Positions 1 to 9,253 of a DNA stretch of 51,992 nt are shown piece by piece (position 1 is the stretch's first letter; every line of letters begins with the position of its first letter). The notes under the pieces are model-generated. The model had not been told where the DNA came from, made no database searches, and saw only the letters and a list, made by a program, of their open reading frames with translations. The DNA comes from Alphaproteobacteria bacterium (GTDB taxonomy: Bacteria > Pseudomonadota > Alphaproteobacteria > SHVR01), in contig SHVR01000014.1 of the NCBI GenBank assembly GCA_009694185.1, forward strand, positions 1 through 51,992, written 5' to 3'. The translations under genes and the position numbers were made by a program.

Positions 1-205
1 AACACATTGTGTTCATTGGAGAATAGTCGATTCCGGAGGGGTCGCGTTTCGCGTCCAACCGTGACCCCTCAAATGCAGTCAATCTTATCGTTCTTCCAAT
101 GGCTTGAGGCCACCTGAGGGTGGGGTCACGGTTGGACGCGATTTCACAGCCGGTGCTGGCGAGGGCGTTGCGCCGGTTGGCGTCGATCTGTTTCTCGGAT
201 GCCAT
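1..205 (-). CDS. partial small protein, ANRRNA-type N-terminus, runs off the left edge
   Basis: An open frame starts at an ATG at 205 (minus strand) and stays open to base 1. A good Shine-Dalgarno (AAGGAGA) lies upstream. The first residues, MASEKQIDANRRNALASTG, match from memory the conserved start of a small hypothetical family whose members usually continue with PKT and a GK motif. Here the frame diverges straight after STG and runs through a long inverted repeat, so the family part looks truncated or recombined. The function is unknown. The 178 bases between this start and the next gene are AT-rich and probably hold its promoter, but I could not place a convincing -35/-10 pair. Confidence 0.35.
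   Translation of the reverse strand, partial: MASEKQIDANRRNALASTGCEIASNRDPTLRWPQAIGRTIRLTAFEGSRLDAKRDPSGIDYSPMNTMC
49..141. repeat. 20-bp perfect inverted repeat with 53-nt loop
   Basis: Bases 49-68 and 122-141 are exact reverse complements (arm core CGCGTCCAACCGTGACCCC). As RNA this would be a strong stem. It lies inside the truncated minus-strand frame at the left edge, exactly where similarity to the ANRRNA family stops. It could be a recombination scar, a mobile-element end or a terminator. No T-tract follows. Confidence 0.75.
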
Positions 206-383
206 GCTGGGTGTCTCCTTCGGTGCGCGCGTCATTGAGCGCGTGACAAGCGGCCACCGATTGGATATAGTGTTTATCTCAATGTATGTCTATATTGGCA
301 TCGAACGGCGAAGAAAAATATTATCTTCCTTTTATATCAATAACTTAATGGCTTTGTCCCGGCCTCGTTTGCGTCATGAAGGG

Positions 384-2033
384 TTATGCCAGGCGGAGTT
401 CCCCATAGCCCTTCGCCGCCACCTCGTCGCAGCGCGCGCGGTAGGCGGGGGCACTGCCGGAATAGCGCGCGATCATGCGGGTTTGCTTGCCCGCCACATT
501 GCTGTTGATGCCGGTCATCCAGGAGTTGACCTCGTTGGACAGCAGGCCCTCGCCGACGCTCTTGACGTGATCGGTCCAGGACGCCACCCCGGCTTCGGTA
601 GCCTCGACACAGGTCAGGTTTTGCGCCCGCGCATGGCGCACCAAGCCCGTCACCCAGTCGACATTGTATTCGATGCTGCGCGGAATATTGCCCAGCGCCG
701 TATGCGGTCCCATCAGCATCAGCATGTTGGGGAAGCCTTCGACCAGAACGCCGAGATAGGTCTCCAGCCCGTTCTTCCACTTGTCCTTCAAAAGCCGGCC
801 GCCCACGCCCCTGATGTCGATGCGATCGAAGCTGCCGGTGATCGCATCGAAGCCCGTGGCATAAATGATGATGTCGAATTCGTATTCGGCGGTCTCGATG
901 CCCCCAGTCGTCAGTCCATGGGCCGTGATCCGCTCGATCGGCGTTTCGTTGATGTCCACCAGCCGGACATTGGGCTGGTTGTAGACTTCATAATACTTGG
1001 TCTCCATCGGTACCCGGCGCGTGCCGAAGCCGTGGTTCTTCGGAATCAGCTTCTCGGCCACCTTGGGGTCCTTCACCCGCTGGCGGATCTTCCTCGCCAC
1101 GAAGTCGGTAATCGCCGCGTTCGCCCTCCGGTCGGTCAGGATGTCGCGGAAATTGCCCTGCCAGATGCCGAAGCCAGGCGTGGCGTAGAGCTTCTCGAAG
1201 AACGCCTCTCTCTCTTCGTCCGAGACCTCGAACGTGCCGCGCGGGTCCGGCGTATGCAGGAAACAGGCGAAGGTTTCCAGGCAGCGCTTGAACATCTGTG
1301 GATAGCCGGCCTTGATCGTCGCCATTTCCGCCGCGTCGATCTTGCTGTTGTGCAGTGGCGGGCACCAGTTCGGCGTGCGCTGGAACACGGTCAGGTGACC
1401 GGCGGTCTTGGCCACTTCCTGGATGGTCTGCACGCCGGTGGCGCCCGTGCCGATCACCGCCACCCGCTTGCCCGCGAAGCTCACCGGCGCGTGCGGCCAT
1501 CGGGCGGTGTGGTAGGCCTCGCCCTGGAACGTCCCCACCCCCTCGATGCGCGGCATCGTCGGCGCCGAGAGCGGCCCGACGGCGGTGATCAGGAAGCGCG
1601 CGCGGTGCCGGCTGCCGTCCTCCAACGTCACGTCCCAGCCGTGCGGCGCGTCCCGGTAACGCGCCTCTGCGACCCGGCTCCGGAACTGGATATCCCGGCA
1701 GAGGTCGAACTTGTCGGCGACGTGGTTGAGATAGCGCAGCGTCTCCGGCTGGCCGGCGAAATGCTCGGACCAGTTCCATTCCTCCAGCAGCTCCTTCGAA
1801 AAGGAGTAGCTGTAGGAGTAGCTTTCGGAATCGAAGCGGGCACCCGGATAACGGTTCCAGTACCAGGTGCCGCCGACGCCGGTCCCGGCCTCGAACACCC
1901 GCGCCCTGAGCCCCAGCTCGCGCAAACGGTAAAGCTGGTAGAGGCCCGAGATGCCGGCGCCGATGATGATGGCGTCATAGTCCGGAACCGGCGCCCAGCC
2001 GTTGGGGCCTGGTGTTTCCTTCGAGGCGGTCAT
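384..2033 (-). CDS. flavin-containing monooxygenase, Baeyer-Villiger type
   Basis: A 549-residue FAD/NADPH monooxygenase expected to insert oxygen next to a ketone, giving an ester or lactone, in the cytoplasm. The FAD Rossmann motif GAGISG is at residues 25-30, followed by the typical GTWYWNRYPGAR segment at 55-66. The Baeyer-Villiger fingerprint FxGxxxHTxxWP is intact as FQGEAYHTARWP at 169-180. The NADPH-binding GTGATG is at 195-200. Length fits type I enzymes such as cyclohexanone or phenylacetone monooxygenase. It is the last gene of an eight-gene minus-strand run, 39 bases after hyuA. The ATG at 2033 has only a weak ribosome site. The substrate cannot be read from the sequence; a generic N- or S-oxidising FMO is less likely because the fingerprint is exact. 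Confidence 0.9.
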   Translation of the reverse strand: MTASKETPGPNGWAPVPDYDAIIIGAGISGLYQLYRLRELGLRARVFEAGTGVGGTWYWNRYPGARFDSESYSYSYSFSKELLEEWNWSEHFAGQPETLRYLNHVADKFDLCRDIQFRSRVAEARYRDAPHGWDVTLEDGSRHRARFLITAVGPLSAPTMPRIEGVGTFQGEAYHTARWPHAPVSFAGKRVAVIGTGATGVQTIQEVAKTAGHLTVFQRTPNWCPPLHNSKIDAAEMATIKAGYPQMFKRCLETFACFLHTPDPRGTFEVSDEEREAFFEKLYATPGFGIWQGNFRDILTDRRANAAITDFVARKIRQRVKDPKVAEKLIPKNHGFGTRRVPMETKYYEVYNQPNVRLVDINETPIERITAHGLTTGGIETAEYEFDIIIYATGFDAITGSFDRIDIRGVGGRLLKDKWKNGLETYLGVLVEGFPNMLMLMGPHTALGNIPRSIEYNVDWVTGLVRHARAQNLTCVEATEAGVASWTDHVKSVGEGLLSNEVNSWMTGINSNVAGKQTRMIARYSGSAPAYRARCDEVAAKGYGELRLA

Positions 2034-2072
2034 TGGCCGTTACCCCGAGATTGCTTGCATTGGCCGACGCCC

Positions 2073-4118
2073 TCACCGGGTCCCGTCGTCGAAGCCGCAG
2101 ACGAGCGCGCCGCTCGCGTCGACGGTGACGGACCAACCGGGCGGCACGACCGAGGTTCCGCCCGCCTCCTCGACGATGGCGGGGCCCGAAAAGGCGAATC
2201 CCGCCGGCATTCTGGCGCGGTCGAAAATCGCGGTGTCGAGCCAACGGCCGAACCAGACGGAACGCCCGCCGGCATTCGGGTCGCCCGCGGCGGGAGAAGC
2301 GAAATCGAGCACCGGCTTGTCCACGTCGCCGATCGAGACCAAGCGGATATTGACCATTTCGGCCTCGTTGGCACGGTCGGCGAAGCCGAAGGTTGCCGCA
2401 TGCAGGTCGTCGAATGCCCGCCGCAAGGGGCCAAAATCCGGATCGTCGAAATTCCAGGGAATGCCCAGGGTGTAAGACTGACCGGCATAGCGCATATCGA
2501 TGGTAAATGCGTGCCGCTGGCGCTCCCGGGCAATCCCATCGTCGAGCAGCAAGCCAACCCCCTGGCGCCGGAGTGCCTCGGCCTCGCGCTTCAGCGCGCC
2601 GGGCGAGAGCGTGCCAAGCCGGCCGCCCCAGGCCTTGACGAAGTCGCGCCGGAGGTCGGCCATCATCTGGCCGAGCGCCGAGAGGTGCCCCGGAAACCGC
2701 GGGATCAGCACCCGCGTCATGCCCAGCTCCTCGGCCACCATGAAACCATGCATCGGGCCGGCGCCGCCGAAGCCCACCAGCGCAAAGTCGCGCGGGTCGA
2801 AGCCACGATGCACCGAGACCTCGCGCACCGCGCCCGCCATCTTGGCAACCGCGACGGCGAGCGCGCCGTCGGCAAGGGCAACCGGATCGTCCGTGCCCAA
2901 GGCCGTGCCGAGTGCCCGGAATGCCGCCTCGGCGGCCGCCACGTCGAGCACGAGGCCCCCCGCGAGCGGCCGATCCGTCGGCAGACGCCCGAGCAGCAGA
3001 TTGGCGTCCGATATGGTCGGCCGGTCGCCGCCACGGCCATAGCAGGCGGGCCCCGGCGATGCCCCGGCACTTTGCGGCCCGATTTCGAGGGTCCGGTCCG
3101 GGCCGATCCAGACGATCGAGCCGCCGCCGGCGCCGATGGTGTGAATGTCGAGCTGCGGCATTTGGAGGGGATAGGCATCGACTTGATTGTCGTGCGACAT
3201 GCGGGGCGCGCGCCCGTGCACCAGGGCAACGTCGGTGCTGGTGCCGCCCATGTCGAAGGTGATGAGATCGCCGAGGTCCGCGGCCTCGGCCGCGCGAACG
3301 GCCCCGCCGACGCCGCCGACGGGGCCCGACAGAAACGTTCCCACGCAGCGCTGGCGGGCGGCCTCGAGCGTCATCGCCCCGCCGTTCGAGCCCATGATGT
3401 TGACCGGTGCCCGGATACCGCGCCCGGACAGCTCGCTCGAGAGCGTACCCAGGTATTTCGTCATCACCGGCGTCAGATAGGCGTTGAGGACAACGGTCGA
3501 GCTGCGCTCGAATTCGCCGCGCTCCGGGATCAGAACGGCGGATTCGGTGACGGGAACGGCGTTGAGCCGCTGCCTGAGCGCCGCCGCCACGGCGAGTTCG
3601 TTCTCGGGATTGCGGTAACTGTGGACGAACGCGACGGCGACCGCCTCCACACCCTGGCGGCGGAGCGTCCCGGCCAGCGCCTCGATCTCGGATTCCGTGG
3701 CCGTCGCGAGGACCGTCCCGTCGGCGTCGATACGTTCCCCCACCTCGTGACGGCGGTCGCGCGGCACCAAGGGCGCCGGCCGCTGCCAGGTCGTGTCAAA
3801 GAGGCCGCCCACCAGGCGCCTGCCCTTGCCGATCTCGAGGACGTCGCGGAATCCCTTGGTGGTGACGAGCGCGGTCTTGGCACCCTGGCGCTCCAGGAGC
3901 GCGTTGGTGGCGATCGTCGTGCCATGGACGAACGCCCGAATGGCGTCGAACGCGATCCCGAGTTCGGTCAGCGCGTCGAGAACCCCGCGCCACTGCTCGC
4001 CCGGGAGCGATGGAACCTTAGCCGACAAGAGGCGGCCCTCGGCCTCATCGAAGGCGATGAGATCGGTGAACGTGCCGCCAACGTCGACGCCGACGATGTA
4101 ACGCGCGCGCGCCGTCAC
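2073..4118 (-). CDS. hyuA: hydantoinase/oxoprolinase family protein, subunit A
   Basis: A 681-residue protein of the HyuA/5-oxoprolinase family, an ASKHA-fold ATPase that works with HyuB. Relatives open hydantoins or 5-oxoproline using ATP, or carboxylate acetone or acetophenone. The phosphate-binding GVDVGGTFTD lies near residues 10-19, and a second ASKHA signature, FDMGGTSTDV, near 290. The C-terminal hydantoinase domain is complete. The start is GTG at 4118, overlapping the hyuB stop as GTGA, so the two subunits are translationally coupled. It lies between hyuB and the Baeyer-Villiger monooxygenase. That pairing makes ketone carboxylation as plausible as hydantoin cleavage. The family call is firm, the reaction open. 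Confidence 0.92.
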   Translation of the reverse strand: MTARARYIVGVDVGGTFTDLIAFDEAEGRLLSAKVPSLPGEQWRGVLDALTELGIAFDAIRAFVHGTTIATNALLERQGAKTALVTTKGFRDVLEIGKGRRLVGGLFDTTWQRPAPLVPRDRRHEVGERIDADGTVLATATESEIEALAGTLRRQGVEAVAVAFVHSYRNPENELAVAAALRQRLNAVPVTESAVLIPERGEFERSSTVVLNAYLTPVMTKYLGTLSSELSGRGIRAPVNIMGSNGGAMTLEAARQRCVGTFLSGPVGGVGGAVRAAEAADLGDLITFDMGGTSTDVALVHGRAPRMSHDNQVDAYPLQMPQLDIHTIGAGGGSIVWIGPDRTLEIGPQSAGASPGPACYGRGGDRPTISDANLLLGRLPTDRPLAGGLVLDVAAAEAAFRALGTALGTDDPVALADGALAVAVAKMAGAVREVSVHRGFDPRDFALVGFGGAGPMHGFMVAEELGMTRVLIPRFPGHLSALGQMMADLRRDFVKAWGGRLGTLSPGALKREAEALRRQGVGLLLDDGIARERQRHAFTIDMRYAGQSYTLGIPWNFDDPDFGPLRRAFDDLHAATFGFADRANEAEMVNIRLVSIGDVDKPVLDFASPAAGDPNAGGRSVWFGRWLDTAIFDRARMPAGFAFSGPAIVEEAGGTSVVPPGWSVTVDASGALVCGFDDGTR

Positions 4119-6142
4119 GCGATGGCTCCAACGGCGCGGACCTCGATCCGATCCCCGGCGGCGCTCCCGAGTGCCGCGATACCCAACGGCCCAAGGCGAA
4201 GCGCCTCGCCGTCCGTGCCGGGCGCCATGCGGACCCAGCCGCGGAGCGCCGCGGCACCCGATGGCGTCGCGAGCTCGACCAGGTCGTCCTCGCCGACACC
4301 AAGGCGTGCCGCGACAGCGGGAGACAGGCCGATCCGGCGCCTGGGCCCATCGAAATCGTCGGCGCTGGCGGCCGCCACTCGAACCATGAGGCGCGCGGCA
4401 CGCACGCGGCGCCGCAAGCCATCGGTGGCGCCCGCATCGACGCTACCGTCGGCGGCAAGCGCCACCCCGTAGCGCTGCTCGGCGCGTTCCCCACTCAGAT
4501 AACCGAGGAAGACGTCGCGCGCGACCCGTTCCGGGTCGCGTTTCAGCGGGTCGCCATAGCCGCCGCCGCCGGACGATTCCATGCGCACGATGTCGTCTTT
4601 TCGCAACATGAAACCGCCGACCTTGCCGGGCACGGGCGACGGCTGGAGAACCTCGCCGCCGCGCAGGACGACGAAACGGTTGGCGGCCCCGCTGTAGCCG
4701 CCGGCAACCCCGAAGGGCGGGATCACCGCATGATCGGCGAGCACCGAGAGGCTGGCGCCATCGACCAGGACGCGAATGTCCCGGCGCATGCCGCAGCCGC
4801 CGCGAAATTCGCCGTCGCCGCATGAGTTTTCGCGGATGCCGTAATGCTCGATGCGCACCGGGCACTGCATCTCGACCACCTCGGCGGGCTGCACCACGTT
4901 GAAGTCGCCCTCGGGGAAGGCCCGCACCACATGATTGCCATCGGCCCCGATGGTGGCGCCGGTGCCGCCCGCCGGATATTCGTACAAGAGGAAGATGCCG
5001 GCCTTGTCGTCGGTCGAGCTGGGATGCGGCCCGGAAACATAGACGTGATTGGCCCCGCCCTTGAGGTCGCCAACCAATTTCTGTGGCAATGCCTGCCCCA
5101 GCGCCGAGACCATCATCGCCACCATGATCGCGCGGCATTCCGCCATGCCGCCGCACGGCACCGGCAGGGTCGCATTGAGGAAGCTCCCGCGCGGATTGAC
5201 GATCGTGATGGGATTGAACGAGCCGTGATTCACCGGTGTCTGGGGGTCGAGGTAGGACTTGACCACGCTGGCGACGGCATTCAGCGCCATGGCCGGGCCG
5301 ACATTGGTCGGGCCGCCGGTTTGCGGGCTGCTGCCGGTGAAGTCGGCGATCAGACGATCGCCGTCGACGGTCAATTTGAGGCGACCCGCCAGCGGCTCCG
5401 GGCTATGGCCGTTGCTGTCGAGATAGGCTTCGGCATGGTAGGTGCCGTCCGGGATTGCCCCGATCCGCTGGCGCATGAGCGTTTCCGAACGGAGGATGAG
5501 CTCCTCGACGGCATCCAGGAAGGCGCTGCCGCCGAAGCGCCGAAACAGGCGCTGGATATGCTCGGCCGCCTTCAGCGAGGTGCCGTGCATGGTGTTGAAG
5601 TCGCCGCGCCGTTCGTGGCGGATGCGCATATTGTCGAGGAGCAGGCCGAGGAACGGCTCGTTCATCCGGCCGCGCTCGGCGATCCGGGTCGGCTCGATGC
5701 GCATCCCTTCCTGATAGATATCCGTGACCCGCCCCGAGAGCGAGCCGGGCGTCATGCCGCCGACGTCGCCCCAATGGCAGCGGGCGGCCGTGAACAACGC
5801 GAGGCGGCCCTGGTAAAACACCGGGTAGAGCATCAGGATATCGTTGAGGTGGGTGCCCCCCGTATAGGGGTCGTTGTGCAGAAAGATATCGCCCTCGTGG
5901 ATATCGTCGCCGAAGGTCTTCACCACTTCCGCCGCCGAATAGGGCACGGCAAAGATATGGATCGGGTTGTCGGCAAGGCCTTGCGCCACGAGGCGTCCGT
6001 CGGATGTCACCAGCGCGCAGGAGAAATCATGCCCCTCATAGATGATCGAAGAATAGGAACCGCGGATGATGTTGGCGCGCATCTCGTTGACGACGGCCAC
6101 CAGCGACTCACGGATCAACTCCAGGCGCCCCACTTCATTCAC
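4115..6142 (-). CDS. hyuB: hydantoinase/oxoprolinase family protein, subunit B, with C-terminal extension
   Basis: A 675-residue HyuB family protein, the partner of HyuA in ATP-dependent cyclic amide hydrolysis or ketone carboxylation. Early motifs include YEGHDFSCAL and HNDPYTGGTHLND (about residues 50-100). The usual family end, GGGGYGDP followed by a short helix, comes near residue 540-550. About 105 residues follow that most relatives of 510-590 residues lack, rich in Ala, Arg and Val and ending in a beta-rich segment. The ATG at 6142 follows a purine-rich AAGGGGGGG site. It overlaps hyuA by four bases and follows the luciferase-like gene by 39 bases. The tail could be a subunit-docking domain; I do not recognise it. 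Confidence 0.9.
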   Translation of the reverse strand: MNEVGRLELIRESLVAVVNEMRANIIRGSYSSIIYEGHDFSCALVTSDGRLVAQGLADNPIHIFAVPYSAAEVVKTFGDDIHEGDIFLHNDPYTGGTHLNDILMLYPVFYQGRLALFTAARCHWGDVGGMTPGSLSGRVTDIYQEGMRIEPTRIAERGRMNEPFLGLLLDNMRIRHERRGDFNTMHGTSLKAAEHIQRLFRRFGGSAFLDAVEELILRSETLMRQRIGAIPDGTYHAEAYLDSNGHSPEPLAGRLKLTVDGDRLIADFTGSSPQTGGPTNVGPAMALNAVASVVKSYLDPQTPVNHGSFNPITIVNPRGSFLNATLPVPCGGMAECRAIMVAMMVSALGQALPQKLVGDLKGGANHVYVSGPHPSSTDDKAGIFLLYEYPAGGTGATIGADGNHVVRAFPEGDFNVVQPAEVVEMQCPVRIEHYGIRENSCGDGEFRGGCGMRRDIRVLVDGASLSVLADHAVIPPFGVAGGYSGAANRFVVLRGGEVLQPSPVPGKVGGFMLRKDDIVRMESSGGGGYGDPLKRDPERVARDVFLGYLSGERAEQRYGVALAADGSVDAGATDGLRRRVRAARLMVRVAAASADDFDGPRRRIGLSPAVAARLGVGEDDLVELATPSGAAALRGWVRMAPGTDGEALRLGPLGIAALGSAAGDRIEVRAVGAIA

Positions 6143-6181
6143 GGTACCCCCCCTTCACCTGCTTGGCCTTGCCACCGGACC

Positions 6182-7363
6182 TTACTCGGCCGCCGCCCTC
6201 CGTGCGGTCTTGAAGGCCGGCATCACTTCCTTGGCGAAGCGTTCCAACTGTTCCAGCGCCACGGCCAAGGGCGTGCCCAGCGCCATGCCGCAGCTAATGC
6301 GGTTGAGGCCCGGATAGCGCTTCTCGACCGCCTTTAACTGCTCGATGATCTCGCCGGGTGTGCCGGCGAGGAAGCCGCCAGCCTTCACCGCGTCCTCGAT
6401 GCGCGGCAGCTTGGTGGTGGCCGCCAGGCGGGGATCGCGCATGGCGGCGATCTGTTCGTCGGAGAGGGCCCGCACGAGGCGCAGCTCGCCGAACATCTTC
6501 ATGTTTTCCTCATAATATTTCCCGGCCGCCCGCATGGCGGCCTCGCGGCTTTCGGCGATATGGAACAGAAAGCCGAGCGACAGGCGCTCGCCGATTTCAA
6601 GCTTGATGCCGCGCCGCGCATAGGCCGCCTGGAATTCGGCCATGTGCCGATCGACGGCACCGCCCTCGGCGGAGCCGCCGCCGATCACGCCGCTGATACC
6701 GTGCTTCGCCATGAAGTCGAAGGCGCGGGTGGAGCCGCTCTGGATCGGCTGCCAGCACTCGACGGGGAGGCGCAGCGGCCGCGGCACCAGGGTCAGCTCC
6801 TTTAGGGTATAGCCGCGATACGGCACTTCGGGCGGGATGGTGTAGTACTTGCCCTTGTGGGAGAAGCGTTCCTCATTGAACGCCTTGAAGACCACATCGA
6901 CGCCTTCCTCGAACATTTCGCGGTTGGCCGCCTGGTCGCTCAAGGGCGCGCCGAAGCTTTCGACCTCGCGGGTGTGATAACCGCGCGCGACGCCGAAGAT
7001 GACACGCCCGTTGCTCAAGATATCCGCCGTGGCGTAGTCCTCGGCGAGGCGCAGCGGATGCCACATGGGCACGACGTTGAAGCCGCAGCCGATCTTGATG
7101 TTCTTGGTCTGGTTCACGAGATGCATCGCCATCATCAAGAGGTTCGGAATGCATTCCGTGCCTTCCGGCTGGAAATGATGCTCGGCCATCCAGAATGTGT
7201 CGTAGCCGAGGCCGTCCATATGCTTGGCGTAAGCTACGGCATTGTGCAGGGCGCCCGCCAGCTCCTCGTTCGAGTACCAGCGGTCGTTGATGGGCGTGCC
7301 GGCGTAGCCGACATTTTCCATGTCGACGGTGCCGACATAGGAGCTGTCGAATTTCGTGATCAT
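6182..7363 (-). CDS. LLM class flavin-dependent oxidoreductase (bacterial luciferase-like)
   Basis: A 393-residue TIM-barrel flavin enzyme of the luciferase-like monooxygenase superfamily, using reduced FMN or F420 from a separate reductase. Typical motifs are FWMAEHHF (near residues 56-63), the LSNGRVIFGVARGY strand-loop (near 126-139) and a C-terminal GTPGEIIEQL segment. The ATG at 7363 has an AAAGGAA site. It is the middle gene of the putative catabolic operon, 39 bases before hyuB and 54 bases after the ThDP enzyme. No flavin reductase is encoded in the operon, so reduced cofactor must come from elsewhere. It likely oxidises an operon intermediate, but the substrate is unknown. Confidence 0.88.
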   Translation of the reverse strand: MITKFDSSYVGTVDMENVGYAGTPINDRWYSNEELAGALHNAVAYAKHMDGLGYDTFWMAEHHFQPEGTECIPNLLMMAMHLVNQTKNIKIGCGFNVVPMWHPLRLAEDYATADILSNGRVIFGVARGYHTREVESFGAPLSDQAANREMFEEGVDVVFKAFNEERFSHKGKYYTIPPEVPYRGYTLKELTLVPRPLRLPVECWQPIQSGSTRAFDFMAKHGISGVIGGGSAEGGAVDRHMAEFQAAYARRGIKLEIGERLSLGFLFHIAESREAAMRAAGKYYEENMKMFGELRLVRALSDEQIAAMRDPRLAATTKLPRIEDAVKAGGFLAGTPGEIIEQLKAVEKRYPGLNRISCGMALGTPLAVALEQLERFAKEVMPAFKTARRAAAE

Positions 7364-7417
7364 TGACGTTCCTTTCTTGGTCTTGGCGCCGATACGGGCA
7401 TCGACCGGGGTTTTTTG

Positions 7418-9121
7418 CTACTCATGTCGCGCCTCGAACTCGGCAAACTCGCTCATGAAGGGGGCGGCGATGGCGGCGTTCAGCTTGCAGTCGAGGAAGA
7501 TCGGCCCGTCCGGTTTGGCGAGGGTGGGCGCCAACTGGCGCAATTCGTCGAGGCTGCGGATGGTGTGCGCCTCGAAGCCGAAGGCCGCCGCAACGGGCGC
7601 GAAATCGACGTCGGGGAAGACGGATTTCTCCACCGGCAAATTGCGCATCTTGAGAAAATGCAGCTCCGCGCCATAGGCGCAGTCGTTCATCAAGACGACC
7701 ACCAGCGGGATATCCTCGCGCACCACGGTTTCCAACTCGCCCATGGTCATGAGGAAGCCGCCATCGCCGATCACCAGGATGGTGGTGCCCTCGGGCCTCG
7801 CCTTCGCCACGCCCAGCGCGGTGCCGAAGCCGAGGCCGATGGAGGCAAACTCGCTGGTCATCTTCAGATGCCCCGGCCCCGGCACCGTGAGATAGGGCAG
7901 GATGCCGAGGAAATTGCCGGCGTCGTAGACGATGGTGCGGTCGGGCGGTAGCAGCTTGTTCAACGCCACGCCGAGCGAGCGCGGATCGAGGGTGCGCGCC
8001 GTGTTGGCCGGCTGGAAATCGCGGGCGATGTCGAAGCCCGCGATCGTTGCCAGTATTTCGGGCGCGTGGAAGGGCTTGTTGGAAGCACCCTGCGCCGGCA
8101 GCGCCGCCAGGATCTGTTCGGCCACCACCAGGGCATCGCCGACGACCGCGACATCGGCGGCGGTCCAGCGGCCGATATGGGTGCCGACCGCATCCACCTG
8201 GATGATCGGCACCGGCGGCATGGAGGCACCGAAGCTCATGGTCAGGAAGTTCAGGCCGGCGCCGAAGACGAGGACGCAATCGGCCTGCTCCATCATCCGC
8301 CGCCCGAGAGAATGGGAGAACGAGCCGAGGACGCCGAGATTGTAGGGGTTGCCCTGGAACATGTCCTTGCCGCGCACCGACGTGATCAAGAGTGCCCCGG
8401 TCTTTTCCGCCAGCGCTTCGAGCGCCCGCTTCGCGCCGGCCCGGTAGGCGCCCATGCCGGCCATGATGACCGGCCGGCGGCTGTTGTTGAGGAGGGTGAC
8501 GGCGGCGGCGATGGATGGGGCGCGCGCGGCGGCGGGCTTGGGCGCCGCCGGCCGCGCGAGCGCGGGTGCCGCGGATGCCTCCACCGGCATCATCTGCACG
8601 TTGGTCGGCAGGAGGAGTGCCGCGAGCGTACCGCGCCGTGCCGCCGCCACCGCGTCCATCAGCGTCGCGCGCGCGGTCGCGGCACTGGCGGCCGTGAAAC
8701 AGCGGAGCCCCGCCGCGCCCAGCACGGCCTGGGCGTTGAAGCCCTTATAGTCCGGCCCGATCGTGTTGACGGCGCCACCCGGCACGGCGGCGTCGCCATA
8801 GATCACCAAGAGCTTCGAGCCCATGCGGCTCGCCGCGACGGCGGCGTGCAAGCCGTTCGCCGTGGCGGGCCCGCGGCCGATCAGGGCCACCGCCAACTCG
8901 CCGGTGGCATAGGCAAAACCTTCCGCCATGGCGATGGCGTTGTTCTCGTGCCGGGCACCGTGGAAACGAATGCCGAGCGCCTCCAGCGTAACCGCGAAGA
9001 CCGCCGTGTCGTCGCTCATCAGGCCGAAGACGTTGTCGATGCCGAGTGCGCGAATATCCTCCGCCAGCGCCTGATAGACGGGAATGACGCGGACAGTGCC
9101 GGCGGATGGTTGATCGTTCAT
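7418..9121 (-). CDS. thiamine diphosphate-dependent enzyme, acetolactate synthase/decarboxylase-like
   Basis: A 567-residue member of the ThDP enzyme superfamily with N-terminal Pyr domain, central DHAP-synthase-like domain and C-terminal PP domain. The catalytic glutamate that activates ThDP is E59, in RHENNAIAMAEG. The metal/diphosphate motif starts at GDG 452-454 and ends around N480. I chose ATG 9121 rather than the upstream in-frame ATG at 9163 because GGGAGGAG lies just before it and the extra 14 residues look non-native. It probably decarboxylates or ligates a 2-oxo acid made by the operon. The family also includes benzoylformate decarboxylase, oxalyl-CoA decarboxylase and acetolactate synthase, and the sequence does not decide between them. 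Confidence 0.85.
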   Translation of the reverse strand: MNDQPSAGTVRVIPVYQALAEDIRALGIDNVFGLMSDDTAVFAVTLEALGIRFHGARHENNAIAMAEGFAYATGELAVALIGRGPATANGLHAAVAASRMGSKLLVIYGDAAVPGGAVNTIGPDYKGFNAQAVLGAAGLRCFTAASAATARATLMDAVAAARRGTLAALLLPTNVQMMPVEASAAPALARPAAPKPAAARAPSIAAAVTLLNNSRRPVIMAGMGAYRAGAKRALEALAEKTGALLITSVRGKDMFQGNPYNLGVLGSFSHSLGRRMMEQADCVLVFGAGLNFLTMSFGASMPPVPIIQVDAVGTHIGRWTAADVAVVGDALVVAEQILAALPAQGASNKPFHAPEILATIAGFDIARDFQPANTARTLDPRSLGVALNKLLPPDRTIVYDAGNFLGILPYLTVPGPGHLKMTSEFASIGLGFGTALGVAKARPEGTTILVIGDGGFLMTMGELETVVREDIPLVVVLMNDCAYGAELHFLKMRNLPVEKSVFPDVDFAPVAAAFGFEAHTIRSLDELRQLAPTLAKPDGPIFLDCKLNAAIAAPFMSEFAEFEARHE

Positions 9122-9253
9122 CGTGGTCTCCTCCCCTGGAGTCCTTGTCACGGTATAGAGCATTTAACGCGACACCGTCTAGACGACGGCCCCGAAAATT
9201 CGGCCGATCCCGGCGGTGATCGCCATGGCGTTCCGTATGCGGGCGAAGACGGC

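Noticed and set aside
120-4472. A 1450-codon open frame on the plus strand
   Set aside because: It lies opposite the Baeyer-Villiger, hyuA and hyuB genes. It is rich in Arg/Ala/His with no family motif, as expected for the antisense frame of G+C-rich codons.
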